Assembly: GCA_050747825.1 (NCBI GenBank)
Contig: JBOGJG010000181.1
Coordinates: 1-35,936 of the forward strand
Direction of reading: 5' to 3'
Length of the DNA: 35,936 nucleotides
From: JBOGJG01 sp050747825
Lineage (GTDB): Bacteria > Acidobacteriota > UBA6911 > RPQK01 > JBOGJG01
The first letter of the stretch is position 1; each line of letters starts with the position of its first letter. The notes under the pieces were generated by a model, which was not told the origin of the DNA, made no database searches, and saw only the letters and a list, made by a program, of their open reading frames with translations. Made by a program: the position numbers and the translations under genes. Positions 6,917 to 15,331 of the stretch are shown in pieces.

Positions 6917-8758
6917 CTACTCGTTGCCGACACGCAGCACGCTCAAGAACGCCTCCTGCGGGATCTCGACCTGCCCGATAGCCTTCATGCGGCGCTTTCC
7001 CTCCTTCTGCTTTTCCAGAAGTTTTCGCTTTCGAGTGACGTCCCCGCCGTAACATTTGGCCAGCACGTTCTTACGCATGGCCCGGACGCTTTCGGCGGCA
7101 ATGACCCTGGAGCCCAGTGCCGCCTGAATGCGAATTTCGAACATCTGTCGCGGCAGAACTTCCTTTAGCCGCTCCGTCAGAGCCTTACCGCGAGAGTACG
7201 CTTTATCCTTGTGGGTAATGAAGCTCAGGGCGTCCACCGGCTCCCCATTGATCTTGATGTCCAGCTTGACCAGTCTTCCTTCCCGGTAGCCTAGGAAGTC
7301 ATAGTCAAACGAGGCATAGCCGCGTGTGCGGCTCTTAAGAGCATCGAAGAAATCCATCAGGATTTCCGCCAGCGGCAGCTCAAACGTGATAACCACGCGA
7401 TCTTTTCCGCTGTATTCCATGGAGCGGAAGGTGCCGCGGCGCTCCGTGCACAGGTCCATGCAGGCGCCAATATAATTAGAGGGCGCCATAAGGGTGGCCA
7501 GGACGTAAGGCTCTTCCACTTTTTCAATGCGTGCAGTGTTGGGCCACATGGCCGGATTGTCGATAAGCACGACCGAGCCATCCGTGAGGACGAGTTGGTA
7601 GACCACTGAAGGGCTGGTGGCTAAGAGTTCGATATTGAATTCTCGCTCCACGCGTTCCTGAATAATCTCACTGTGGAGCAGGCCCAGAAACCCGCAGCGG
7701 AAGCCGAACCCCAGGGCCGCCGAAGTTTCCGGCTCAAAGGTCAGAGCAGCGTCGTTGAGCTGCAGGCGGGAGAGCGCCTCTCGGAGCTCCGGAAACTGGT
7801 CGCTGTCCACCGGGTAAAGCCCACAAAACACCATGGGCTTAGCCTTCTTGTAACCGGGGAGCGGTTCGGGAGTTGGACGTTCGGCGTCAGTCATAGTATC
7901 GCCTACCCGGCAATCGCCGATCTCCTTAATGCTGGCGTGGACGAAACCTACCTGTCCGGCCCGTAAGGATTCCGCGGACTTCATTTCGGGAGCGAAGACG
8001 CCGACTCCGTTGACCTCAGCCTCGCGTCCGGATGCCATCATGCGCACGCGCATGCCTGATTTGACGGTCCCGTCCATGATCCGGACGTAAGCTATAATGC
8101 CCAAATAGGGATCGAAGTGGCTGTCGAAGATTAAGGCGCGAAGGGGCGCATTCGAATCACCTTGAGGAGGAGGCACGCGCTGAATGACCGCTTCCATTAT
8201 TTCCTCAATGCCCAGACCCTGCTTGGCGCTGGCCAGCAGGCATTCGGAGCCTTCGATGAGGAGCGTCTCTTCGATTTCGTGTCTGACCCGCTCCGGGTCG
8301 GCGGCCGGCAAATCGATCTTGTTGATGACCGGGACTAGCGTGAGCTTGTGGTTCAAAGCCAGGTTGACGTTAGCCAGAGTCTGGGCTTCAACGCCCTGCG
8401 CCGCATCCACCACCAAAAGAGCGCCTTCGCAGGCCGCCAGACTGCGCGACACCTCATAAGTGAAGTCCACGTGGCCCGGTGTATCGATCAGGTTGAACTC
8501 GTACAGCTCTCCATTCCTGGCCGGATAATAGATCCGCACGGCGGCCATCTTGATCGTGATGCCGCGCTCGCGCTCCAGGTCCATCTTGTCCAGGAGCTGC
8601 TGGCGCATCTGCCGGCTCTCGACAGTCCCCGTCGTTTCGAGCAGGCGGTCGGCCAGCGTCGATTTGCCGTGATCTATGTGGGCGATTATGCAGAAATTGC
8701 GGGTGTGCGCCTGATCAACAGCGCACGGCTTGGGAGATCGCTCAGTCTTTAAGCTCAT
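6917..8758 (-). CDS. lepA: Elongation factor 4 (LepA), ribosome back-translocase GTPase
   Basis: A 613-residue translational GTPase with P-loop AHIDHGKSTL, switch II DTPGHVDF and NKID. Domain order is that of EF4: G domain, domain II, EF-G-like III and V (GALKSRTRGYASFDY region), and the LepA-specific C-terminal domain with SVRAMRKNVLAKCYGGDVTRKRK around residues 570-590 (a basic tRNA-contacting stretch). It acts on stalled or mistranslocated ribosomes. The ATG at 8758 lies inside the end of the prolyl oligopeptidase gene (17-bp overlap), so translation is likely coupled. There is a short N-terminal extension of about 20 residues before the conserved RNFCIIAHID. Confidence 0.96.
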   Translation of the reverse strand: MSLKTERSPKPCAVDQAHTRNFCIIAHIDHGKSTLADRLLETTGTVESRQMRQQLLDKMDLERERGITIKMAAVRIYYPARNGELYEFNLIDTPGHVDFTYEVSRSLAACEGALLVVDAAQGVEAQTLANVNLALNHKLTLVPVINKIDLPAADPERVRHEIEETLLIEGSECLLASAKQGLGIEEIMEAVIQRVPPPQGDSNAPLRALIFDSHFDPYLGIIAYVRIMDGTVKSGMRVRMMASGREAEVNGVGVFAPEMKSAESLRAGQVGFVHASIKEIGDCRVGDTMTDAERPTPEPLPGYKKAKPMVFCGLYPVDSDQFPELREALSRLQLNDAALTFEPETSAALGFGFRCGFLGLLHSEIIQERVEREFNIELLATSPSVVYQLVLTDGSVVLIDNPAMWPNTARIEKVEEPYVLATLMAPSNYIGACMDLCTERRGTFRSMEYSGKDRVVITFELPLAEILMDFFDALKSRTRGYASFDYDFLGYREGRLVKLDIKINGEPVDALSFITHKDKAYSRGKALTERLKEVLPRQMFEIRIQAALGSRVIAAESVRAMRKNVLAKCYGGDVTRKRKLLEKQKEGKRRMKAIGQVEIPQEAFLSVLRVGNE

Positions 8759-10856
8759 GGGACAAAAAGCTCAATATATCACTGTATTCTTCGATCTGTT
8801 TGGAGGTCGGCTTTCCGGAGCCGTGCCCGGCGCGAGTGTCAATGCGAATCAGAATTGGCTCATCGTTCCCCTGAGCTGGCTGAAGGGCCGCTGCGAATTT
8901 GTAGCTGTGAGCGGGCACCACCCGGTCGTCATGGTCGGCCGTGGTAATCAGAGTGGACGGGTAATGTGTACCTGGCGTGATGTTGTGGTAGGGCGAATAG
9001 GCGTAGAGAGCCTTGAACTCCTCCGCGTCTTGCGCAGAGCCGTAGTCGGAAACCCAGGCCCAGCCGATAGTGAACTCGTTGAAGCGCAGCATGTCGAGCA
9101 CGCCCACCCCCACAATAGCCGCTCCGAAGAGATCCGGCCGCTGGGTAATGCAGGCGCCGACCAGCAGGCCTCCGTTGCTGCGCCCCATGATGGATAACTT
9201 CGAGTTGGAGGTGTACTGATTCTCGATCAGCCATTCGCCGGCTGCGATGAAGTCATCAAAGACATTTTGTTTGTTGACTTTCATGCCGGCCTGGTGCCAT
9301 TCCTCACCGTACTCGCCGCCACCCCGGATGTTCGCCAGGGCGAAGACTCCGCCTCTCTCCATCCAGACCAGATTAGTCACGGAGAAGGAGGGCTTCTGGG
9401 CGATGTTGAAGCCGCCGTACCCGTAAAGCAGCGTCGGATTATTGCCGTCCAGCTCGAGACCTTTTTTATGGGTGATAAACATGGGCACGCGAGTGCCATC
9501 CTTACTCTCGTAAAAGATCTGGCGGGTTTCGTAATCGGCTGGATTGAAATCCACCTGTGGCCGGCGAAATAACTCGCTCCTGCCCGTCTCTACATCGTAA
9601 CGGTAGACTGCAGGAGGGGTGATGAAACTGGTGAAAGAGTAAAAAGCTTCGCTGTCATGCGGATCCCCACTGAAGCCACTGGCGGTCCCGAGTCCGGGAA
9701 GATCCAACGCTCGCAGCATCTGCCCGTTCAGATCGAAGACCTTCACCTGACTGTGGGCATCCTTCAGATAAGAGGCCACAAACTTACGGCTGAGCAGATC
9801 CACGCTCACCAGAGTCTCTTCAGCCTGCGGGATCAGTTCCTTCCAGTGATCCCGGCCGGGATTGTTGCTGTCTATAGCGATGACCCGGCGGCGTGGAGCG
9901 TCCAGATCGGTCAAAAACCAGAATACCGGTCCCGTGTTGCCAATGAAATAGTAGCCAGCGTCAAAATCGGTGAGCAGTTCGACCACTTCCGGTTCGGGCC
10001 GCCTGAGATCCTGATAGAAAAGCCGGTTTCGCTCGTCAGTCCCCTCCCAAACGTGGATAACCAGGTAATTTCCGTCATCCGTGACCGACGCGTCGAACCC
10101 CCACTTCTTCTGGTCGGGACGGTGATAGACCAGTTGGTCTTCAGACTGAGGGGCGCCGATTCGATGGTAGTAAACCTTCTGAAAATAGTTGGCTTCCTCA
10201 AGCTGCTCTCCATCCGTGGGTGCGTCGTAACGGCTGTAGTAAAAGCCTTTGTTGTCATGTGTCCAGGAGACCGTGGAGAATTTGACCCATTTCAGATGAT
10301 CAGACAGATCCTGGCCCGTCTCGACGTTGCGCACTTTCCATTCCTGCCAGTCAGAGCCGGCGCTCGCGATGCCGTAAGCGAAAAGCCTTCCGTCCTCACT
10401 GACCTGATAATCCGTCAGAGCTACTGTCCCGTCTTCCGACAGCAAGTTGGGGTCCAGGAGAACCTCGGGCTGATCTGCCAGGTTCTTCATGGTGTAAATG
10501 ACGCTCTGATTTTGCAGGCCGTCATTTTTGGAAAAGAAATAGCGGCCTGCCTGTTTCTCAGGGACGCCAAATTTTTCGTAATCCCACAGTTCGGTCATGC
10601 GGGAACGGATCTCGTCGCGCACGGGAATCGATTCCAGGTACGAGAAAGTCACTTTGTTCTGAGCCTCTATCCAGTCCCGAGTCTCGGCCGAATCCAGATC
10701 TTCCAGCCAGCGGTAAGGGTCCGCCACTTCGGCGCCGTGATAGACGTCCACGTGATCGACTCTCCTGCTTTGGGGGTAATCCAGGGCTTCATCCGAAGAT
10801 GCAGCCTGCAAGCCTGCGGCCAGCGCAAAAAGCGTCGAAAGTGTTCTGATTTGCAT
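8742..10856 (-). CDS. Exported prolyl oligopeptidase (S9A)
   Basis: A 704-residue serine peptidase that cuts after proline in short peptides. A signal peptide (MQIRTLSTLFALAAGLQA) directs it to the periplasm, whereas many S9A enzymes are cytosolic. The beta-propeller begins after YPQSRRVDHVDVYHGAEVADPYRWLED. The catalytic region holds Ser560 in GRSNGG, the acid in DHDDRVVP and His678 in RAGHGSGKP. I chose the ATG at 10856 because it opens the signal peptide and has AGGA five to eight bases upstream; the frame itself is open to 10928. It is divergent from the M1 aminopeptidase across about 74 bp, suggesting two exported peptidases controlled from one intergenic region. Confidence 0.95.
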   Translation of the reverse strand: MQIRTLSTLFALAAGLQAASSDEALDYPQSRRVDHVDVYHGAEVADPYRWLEDLDSAETRDWIEAQNKVTFSYLESIPVRDEIRSRMTELWDYEKFGVPEKQAGRYFFSKNDGLQNQSVIYTMKNLADQPEVLLDPNLLSEDGTVALTDYQVSEDGRLFAYGIASAGSDWQEWKVRNVETGQDLSDHLKWVKFSTVSWTHDNKGFYYSRYDAPTDGEQLEEANYFQKVYYHRIGAPQSEDQLVYHRPDQKKWGFDASVTDDGNYLVIHVWEGTDERNRLFYQDLRRPEPEVVELLTDFDAGYYFIGNTGPVFWFLTDLDAPRRRVIAIDSNNPGRDHWKELIPQAEETLVSVDLLSRKFVASYLKDAHSQVKVFDLNGQMLRALDLPGLGTASGFSGDPHDSEAFYSFTSFITPPAVYRYDVETGRSELFRRPQVDFNPADYETRQIFYESKDGTRVPMFITHKKGLELDGNNPTLLYGYGGFNIAQKPSFSVTNLVWMERGGVFALANIRGGGEYGEEWHQAGMKVNKQNVFDDFIAAGEWLIENQYTSNSKLSIMGRSNGGLLVGACITQRPDLFGAAIVGVGVLDMLRFNEFTIGWAWVSDYGSAQDAEEFKALYAYSPYHNITPGTHYPSTLITTADHDDRVVPAHSYKFAAALQPAQGNDEPILIRIDTRAGHGSGKPTSKQIEEYSDILSFLSHELKD

Positions 10857-10930
10857 ATGCTTCCTATTTTGGATCGGTATCCCGTAAGAGTGATTTCCAG
10901 AGGAAGAGTTGTATAGAATAGGGAACAACT
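10857..10930. promoter_or_regulatory. Shared divergent promoter region of two peptidase genes
   Basis: This 74-bp gap must hold the promoters of both the prolyl oligopeptidase (minus) and the M1 aminopeptidase (plus). On plus, TAGAAT (10914-10919) matches the -10 consensus in five of six positions and lies 11 bases from the ATG, implying a very short leader. AGGGA (10920-10924) could serve as a ribosome binding site only if the start is further upstream. No convincing -35 or operator is visible. Confidence 0.35.
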
Positions 10931-12832
10931 ATGTCAAAAATAAGGCATTATACGCTTGGATTGATTGGCCCGGCAATGGCGTCATTGCTGCTGGCTGTGG
11001 GCTGTACGGGTGATCTCCTCCAAGAGGAAGCTCCCGGGCAGAGCTTTTCAGTCCAAGATCCTCATTCATTTGCGCGGCCGCAGGAAGTCGCGGTCGAGCA
11101 CCTGCACCTGGATGTCGCGCTGGATTTTGAGAAGAAGCAAATTTCCGGCAAGGCGAGTTTGCAGGTTGAAAACAGGACGCAAGCCGAAGAGTTGTACCTG
11201 GATTCCAATCATCTGTCGATAGAGCGAGTCACTCTGGGAGAGGACGAGACGGAAACATCGTTTCGTCTGGGCCGGCAGGTGGAATTTCTGGGGCAGCCGC
11301 TGATCGTGGACATTCAGCCGGCTACCGAACTGGTCCATATCTACTATTCCACGGCCCCGGATGCTGCAGCCTTACAGTGGCTTGCTCCTGAGCAAACCGC
11401 CGGTGGCAGGCATCCCTTCCTGTTTACGCAGTCACAAGCCATCCTGGCCCGTACCTGGATCCCCTGTCAGGACACACCTGGCGTGCGCATGACTTACAGC
11501 GCCGCCGTGAGAGTGCCTCCCGACCTGATGGCGATCATGAGCGCCGAAAACGGGACCAGCAAGAATCCGGACGGCCTTTACCAGTTTGAGATGCCCCAGC
11601 CGATCCCTTCCTATCTGCTGGCTCTGGCAGTCGGTGATATCGAATTCCGTCCGCTGGGCGAGCGTAGTGGTGTATATGCCGAGCCGCTGGTGGTTGAGAA
11701 GGCGGCCTGGGAGTTTGCCGATACAGAAAAGATGATGGCTGCGGCGGAAGAACTTTATGGCCCCTACCGCTGGGAGAGATATGACATCATCGTCCTGCCG
11801 CCCAGCTTTCCCTTCGGAGGTATGGAGAATCCCCGTCTGACCTTCGCCACGCCGACGATTCTGGCCGGTGACCGCTCCCTGGTTTCGCTGATCGCGCATG
11901 AGCTGGCCCACTCCTGGTCGGGGAACCTCGTGACCAACGCCAATTGGGATGACTTTTGGCTGAACGAGGGATTTACGACCTACTTCGAACATCGGATCAT
12001 GGAGGCGGTATACGGAACCGAGTATGAGCAAATGCTGGCTGTGCTTTCGCTTCGAAGTCTGCGCAAAACCGTCGAGGACCTGGGTTACGATCATCCTGAC
12101 ACTCGCCTGCACCTGGATCTGGCCGGCCGCGATCCGGATCAGGCGATAACTCCAATCGCCTACGAAAAGGGCCATTTCTTTCTGCGCATGCTAGAGTCTC
12201 ACTTTGGCCGGGAGCGGTGGGACGGTTTCCTGCGCGAGTACTTCGATGAGTTTGCCTTTGAAGCAATGAGCAGCGCCCGCTTTCTGGCTTATCTGGAGGA
12301 AAAACTATTCGAAGGAGAGGAAGCTGTAAAGGAACAGCTTCAGATCGAAAGCTGGATTTACCAGCCCGGACTGCCTGACAATCACCCCAGGGTTCAGTCG
12401 GCCGCTCTGGAGCAGGTGGACGAGCAGCTTAACGCCTTTCTGGCCGGAACTTCGGCAGCAGAGCTGCACACTGAGAACTGGACCACGCAGCACTGGCTGC
12501 ATCTGCTGAACAACTTGCCGGCCAGCTTGACTCGGGAGCAGATGGCCGAGTTGGACGAGGCTTTTCGTTTCACTGAGAGCGGGAACTCTGAAATTCTGTA
12601 TGAGTGGCTGCTGCATGCCATTGCTCATGAATACGAGCCGTCCTATCCGGCCCTGGAGGGCTTTCTCACACGGCAGGGACGGCGGAAATTTCTGCAACCG
12701 CTTTATGCCCGGATGGCTGAGACTCCCGGAGGTCTGCTCATGGCGCGCCGGATCTACAGCATGGCGCGCCCGACTTATCACCCGCTGTCGCAGGGTACGA
12801 TCGATGAGATCCTGAAGTGGGATGGGGCGTAG
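10931..12832 (+). CDS. M1 aminopeptidase, LTA4 hydrolase-type, lipoprotein
   Basis: A 633-residue zinc aminopeptidase. The N-terminus is a lipoprotein signal with lipobox LAVGC (Cys25), so it should be anchored to a membrane in the periplasm. The substrate-amine motif GGMEN is at 296-300, and the zinc site is HELAH at 323-327 with Glu346 in NEGFTTYFE. The sequence around these (PPSFPFGGMENPRLTF, GNLVTNANWDDFWLNEG) and the C-terminal helical repeat domain place it with leukotriene A4 hydrolase/aminopeptidase B enzymes, not the PepN type. Together with the divergent prolyl oligopeptidase it would degrade peptides outside the cytoplasm. Confidence 0.94.
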   Translation: MSKIRHYTLGLIGPAMASLLLAVGCTGDLLQEEAPGQSFSVQDPHSFARPQEVAVEHLHLDVALDFEKKQISGKASLQVENRTQAEELYLDSNHLSIERVTLGEDETETSFRLGRQVEFLGQPLIVDIQPATELVHIYYSTAPDAAALQWLAPEQTAGGRHPFLFTQSQAILARTWIPCQDTPGVRMTYSAAVRVPPDLMAIMSAENGTSKNPDGLYQFEMPQPIPSYLLALAVGDIEFRPLGERSGVYAEPLVVEKAAWEFADTEKMMAAAEELYGPYRWERYDIIVLPPSFPFGGMENPRLTFATPTILAGDRSLVSLIAHELAHSWSGNLVTNANWDDFWLNEGFTTYFEHRIMEAVYGTEYEQMLAVLSLRSLRKTVEDLGYDHPDTRLHLDLAGRDPDQAITPIAYEKGHFFLRMLESHFGRERWDGFLREYFDEFAFEAMSSARFLAYLEEKLFEGEEAVKEQLQIESWIYQPGLPDNHPRVQSAALEQVDEQLNAFLAGTSAAELHTENWTTQHWLHLLNNLPASLTREQMAELDEAFRFTESGNSEILYEWLLHAIAHEYEPSYPALEGFLTRQGRRKFLQPLYARMAETPGGLLMARRIYSMARPTYHPLSQGTIDEILKWDGA

Positions 12833-12837
12833 CATGT

Positions 12838-13130
12838 CCAGGGGCCGCTCCCTTACGGTTCCGGCTCGGTTAGCAGCCTGGGTAAAAGTCCTGAGGGACC
12901 GTGCGCCAGGGAAGTGGCGGCGGCAATCCCCTGGCGCCCTTTGGGTTAGGGGCGGCGAGGACCCGTCTGCGGCGTTGCGGCTCCTGGACGATGCAAGGGC
13001 ATCGCCGGCCTCGCCGGGCCTTGCATCCGAGCCCTCGGCGCCTCTAACACGACCCCTCAGGACTTTTACCACAGGCTGTTAGTAGTGGCAAAATCAAACA
13101 GAGCCACGACCGTAAGGGAGTGGCCCCTGG
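12838..13130. mobile_element. 293-bp nested palindrome with terminal inverted repeats (MITE-like)
   Basis: The outer arms 12838-12859 and 13109-13130 are complementary at 21 of 22 positions (CCAGGGGCC...TTACGGT). Further in, 12874-12897 pairs with 13054-13078 (one extra base), 12944-12959 pairs with about 13036-13051, and there are inner hairpins 12903-12911/12928-12936 and 12990-12998/13019-13027. The whole gap can therefore fold into one branched structure. The terminal sequence GGCCGCTCCCTTACGG recurs in a second element at 28245-28340. No transposase frame is inside. It could be a non-autonomous mobile element or a REP-like structured repeat. Confidence 0.7.
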
Positions 13131-13140
13131 AGTAAACATC

Positions 13141-13935
13141 ATGAAGCCAACTAGAAACCTCTTTTTACTATTAGCGATTTCGGCATTTGCTCATTCCGCC
13201 GCGCCGGCCCAGGCGCCGTATTCTCAGGCCGAGGACGAAAGGATACTAAAACTTTACGAAGGTCTGCGGGTAGCTGATGTCTCGGACGGAATGGACGTTG
13301 CCGGCCTCCCCGACATTGGCCTGATGGATCCCCGGATAACGCCTCTATGGCGTGACCTGGAAGATTTCAAGCACCAGTTTCGCGGCATTGCCGTCACTGC
13401 ACGCTATGTCCCTACCAATAGGGGCGTCCAAACCATGTCTCCCGAAGAGTTCAAGGAATGGGAAGGAAAATGGTACAGCCAGCTTTCGCCCGAGTCTTTC
13501 GTCCCGCTGCTCAGACCCGGCTCGGCCATCGTGATTGATGATGCCGGAAGCGGCGATACGGGTACCATCGGCTCCAACAACTCGTTGTTCTGGAAGAGTA
13601 AGGGAGCGGTTGGCATAGTGACAAGCGGCGGAGCGCGGGATACAGACGAGATCATTAAGGAGGAAATTCCGCTTTATTTTTCGGGCGTCGGCCGGGGGAT
13701 TCGTCCCGGGAGAAATGAACTCGAATCTGTCAACGAACCTGTCATGGTGGGAGGAGTACTAGTCCGACCCGGTGACATCGTCGTAGCCGATGGAGACGGC
13801 GTGATCATAGTTCCCCGCGGGAAAGCCGAAGCTGTAGCCAAAGCCGCACGCGAAGTCCTAGAATCCGACAAGGCAGGCCGTCGCAGGCTCTACGAGCAGC
13901 TCGGGATGCCGCTGGATAAGACGGTGGAGCCGTAA
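13141..13935 (+). CDS. Exported RraA-like / HMG aldolase-fold protein
   Basis: A 264-residue member of the RraA/demethylmenaquinone methyltransferase-like superfamily (which includes the HMG/CHA aldolases). Conserved blocks are VADVSDGMD near the start of the mature protein, SGGARDTDEI (the Gly-Gly-x-Arg-Asp signature) and RPGDIVVADGDGVIIVP. Family members are usually cytosolic and about 160-220 residues; this one has a clear signal peptide (MKPTRNLFLLLAISAFAHSAAPAQA) and an insert around residues 60-105. It is therefore probably a periplasmic enzyme or binding protein of unknown substrate. The ATG at 13141 opens the signal peptide. An in-frame GTG at 13120 lies inside the palindromic element and is less likely. 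No strong ribosome binding site. Confidence 0.8.
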   Translation: MKPTRNLFLLLAISAFAHSAAPAQAPYSQAEDERILKLYEGLRVADVSDGMDVAGLPDIGLMDPRITPLWRDLEDFKHQFRGIAVTARYVPTNRGVQTMSPEEFKEWEGKWYSQLSPESFVPLLRPGSAIVIDDAGSGDTGTIGSNNSLFWKSKGAVGIVTSGGARDTDEIIKEEIPLYFSGVGRGIRPGRNELESVNEPVMVGGVLVRPGDIVVADGDGVIIVPRGKAEAVAKAAREVLESDKAGRRRLYEQLGMPLDKTVEP

Positions 13936-13983
13936 GCCGGCCGGCCGATCCTGTCCTGGCTACGGGCCGCAAATAGTGCAAGG

Positions 13984-14058
13984 ATGAGAATACTTATTGG
14001 GCTAGGAATCTTCGTTATTACAATAGTGTTTGCATATATCTGGGCGAACTGCGGGTAG
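13984..14058 (+). CDS. 24-residue hydrophobic peptide ahead of the DUF819 gene
   Basis: A tiny frame encoding MRILIGLGIFVITIVFAYIW followed by ANCG. It would form a single transmembrane helix. Its TAG ends six bases before the DUF819 ATG, and the DUF819 start has no ribosome binding site of its own, so ribosomes finishing the small frame could re-initiate there. AAGG just precedes the ATG, rather close. It may be a genuine small membrane subunit, a translational coupling leader, or chance. Confidence 0.35.
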   Translation: MRILIGLGIFVITIVFAYIWANCG

Positions 14059-14064
14059 CCTGCG

Positions 14065-15276
14065 ATGCCGCTGATTGAAGACCCCATGGCCGTGTTCGCC
14101 TTCAGCGCGGCCACCTGTGCGGTCGTTTTCTGGAGCTCCAGCCGCTCGTGGGCCCGGCCTTTCTACAAGATCATCCCTTCCATAATCCTGATCTACTACC
14201 TTCCCACGCTGGCCAGCACTTTTGGACTGATCCCCGCGGCTTCCCCAACCTATGAGTGGATGGCCAATTACCTGCTTCCCTTCAGCCTTTTCATTCTGAT
14301 GATTACCATTGATATCCCCACCATCCTGAAGATCGGACCCAAGGCCATCATTATGATGCTGGCGGGCACGCTGGGAGTGGTCATAGGAGCGCCGATAACC
14401 TTTCTGATATTTGAGTCCTGGCTGCCTGCTGATGCCTGGAAGGGAATGGCCGCCCTTTCCGGGAGCTGGATCGGCGGCGGGGCAAATTTCGCCGCGGTTA
14501 AGGAGGCTGTTGATGCGCCGGACACCATCATTGGACCTATCATCATCGTAGACACGGCCGTGGGGTACACCTGGATGGGAGTGCTGCTCTTTTTGGCCAA
14601 TCACCAACGGGTCATCGATCGCTGGAGCAGAGCAAGCGCCGCCCTGATAGAGGACCTCAACCGGCGTCTCCACTACTTCCAGGAAGCTCGAATGAAGCCG
14701 ATCACGCTGCCTGACACCTTCATCATTGTAGCCGTCGGTTTCATCGGGGCCGTGATCTGCCGCGAGCTGGGCGCCGCGGTGCACGCTGCCACGCATCCAC
14801 TTTTGCTCGACAGCGCGCCACTGGTAGCCTCGATCTTTTCGCCATTTACCTGGCTGGTCATCCTGATTTCTACTCTCGGCATTCTGCTTTCCTTTACGCG
14901 TCTTCGCCAGATTGACAACGCCGGCGCTTCCAAGCTCGGCTATGCCGCCCTTTATCTCTTTCTGACCTCGATTGGGGCCCAGGCCAATCTGGCAGGTATC
15001 CTGGCCGCTCCGGTGCTCTTGCTGGTGGGAACGGTCTGGATTCTAGTGCACGTTGCTTTTCTTTTTATCGCCGCTCGCCTGATCAAGGCTCCCATGTTCC
15101 TTATTGCCGTAGGCAGCCAGGCTAACATCGGGGGCGCCGCCAGCGCCCCCATCGTGGCGGCCGCTTATTACGAGGCGCTGGCGCCGGTCGGGCTGCTCAT
15201 GGCCATTCTCGGCTACCTGCTGGGCAACTACGCCGGTCTCTTCTGCGCCTTCCTGCTGCGGCTGGTCAGCCAGTGA
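14065..15276 (+). CDS. DUF819 family membrane protein (putative permease)
   Basis: A 403-residue polytopic membrane protein with about ten to twelve hydrophobic segments. It fits DUF819: a twice-repeated core with GSWIGGGANFAAVKEA near residues 132-147 and IAVGSQANIGGAASAPIVAAAY near residues 345-366. Such internal pseudo-symmetry with Gly/Ala/Asn-rich broken helices is typical of transporters related to the Na+/H+ or dicarboxylate exchanger folds, but no substrate is established for this family. The upstream neighbour is the exported RraA-like gene, so a shared substrate is possible. It starts at ATG 14065, with an alternative ATG at 14086. Confidence 0.82.
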   Translation: MPLIEDPMAVFAFSAATCAVVFWSSSRSWARPFYKIIPSIILIYYLPTLASTFGLIPAASPTYEWMANYLLPFSLFILMITIDIPTILKIGPKAIIMMLAGTLGVVIGAPITFLIFESWLPADAWKGMAALSGSWIGGGANFAAVKEAVDAPDTIIGPIIIVDTAVGYTWMGVLLFLANHQRVIDRWSRASAALIEDLNRRLHYFQEARMKPITLPDTFIIVAVGFIGAVICRELGAAVHAATHPLLLDSAPLVASIFSPFTWLVILISTLGILLSFTRLRQIDNAGASKLGYAALYLFLTSIGAQANLAGILAAPVLLLVGTVWILVHVAFLFIAARLIKAPMFLIAVGSQANIGGAASAPIVAAAYYEALAPVGLLMAILGYLLGNYAGLFCAFLLRLVSQ

Positions 15277-15331
15277 GCCGTAACTGGTGGGCCATGAATA
15301 GGATACAATATACGTTTGAGAAAAAGGTCGC

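Noticed and set aside
9657..10916. A 419-codon plus-strand open frame
   Set aside because: Entirely antisense to the prolyl oligopeptidase gene, which has full catalytic motifs; no recognisable domain in the antisense frame.
12305..13072. A 255-codon minus-strand frame across the palindromic element
   Set aside because: Antisense to the M1 aminopeptidase 3' end, and the N-terminal part is a translation of the palindrome; a repeat-derived artefact.
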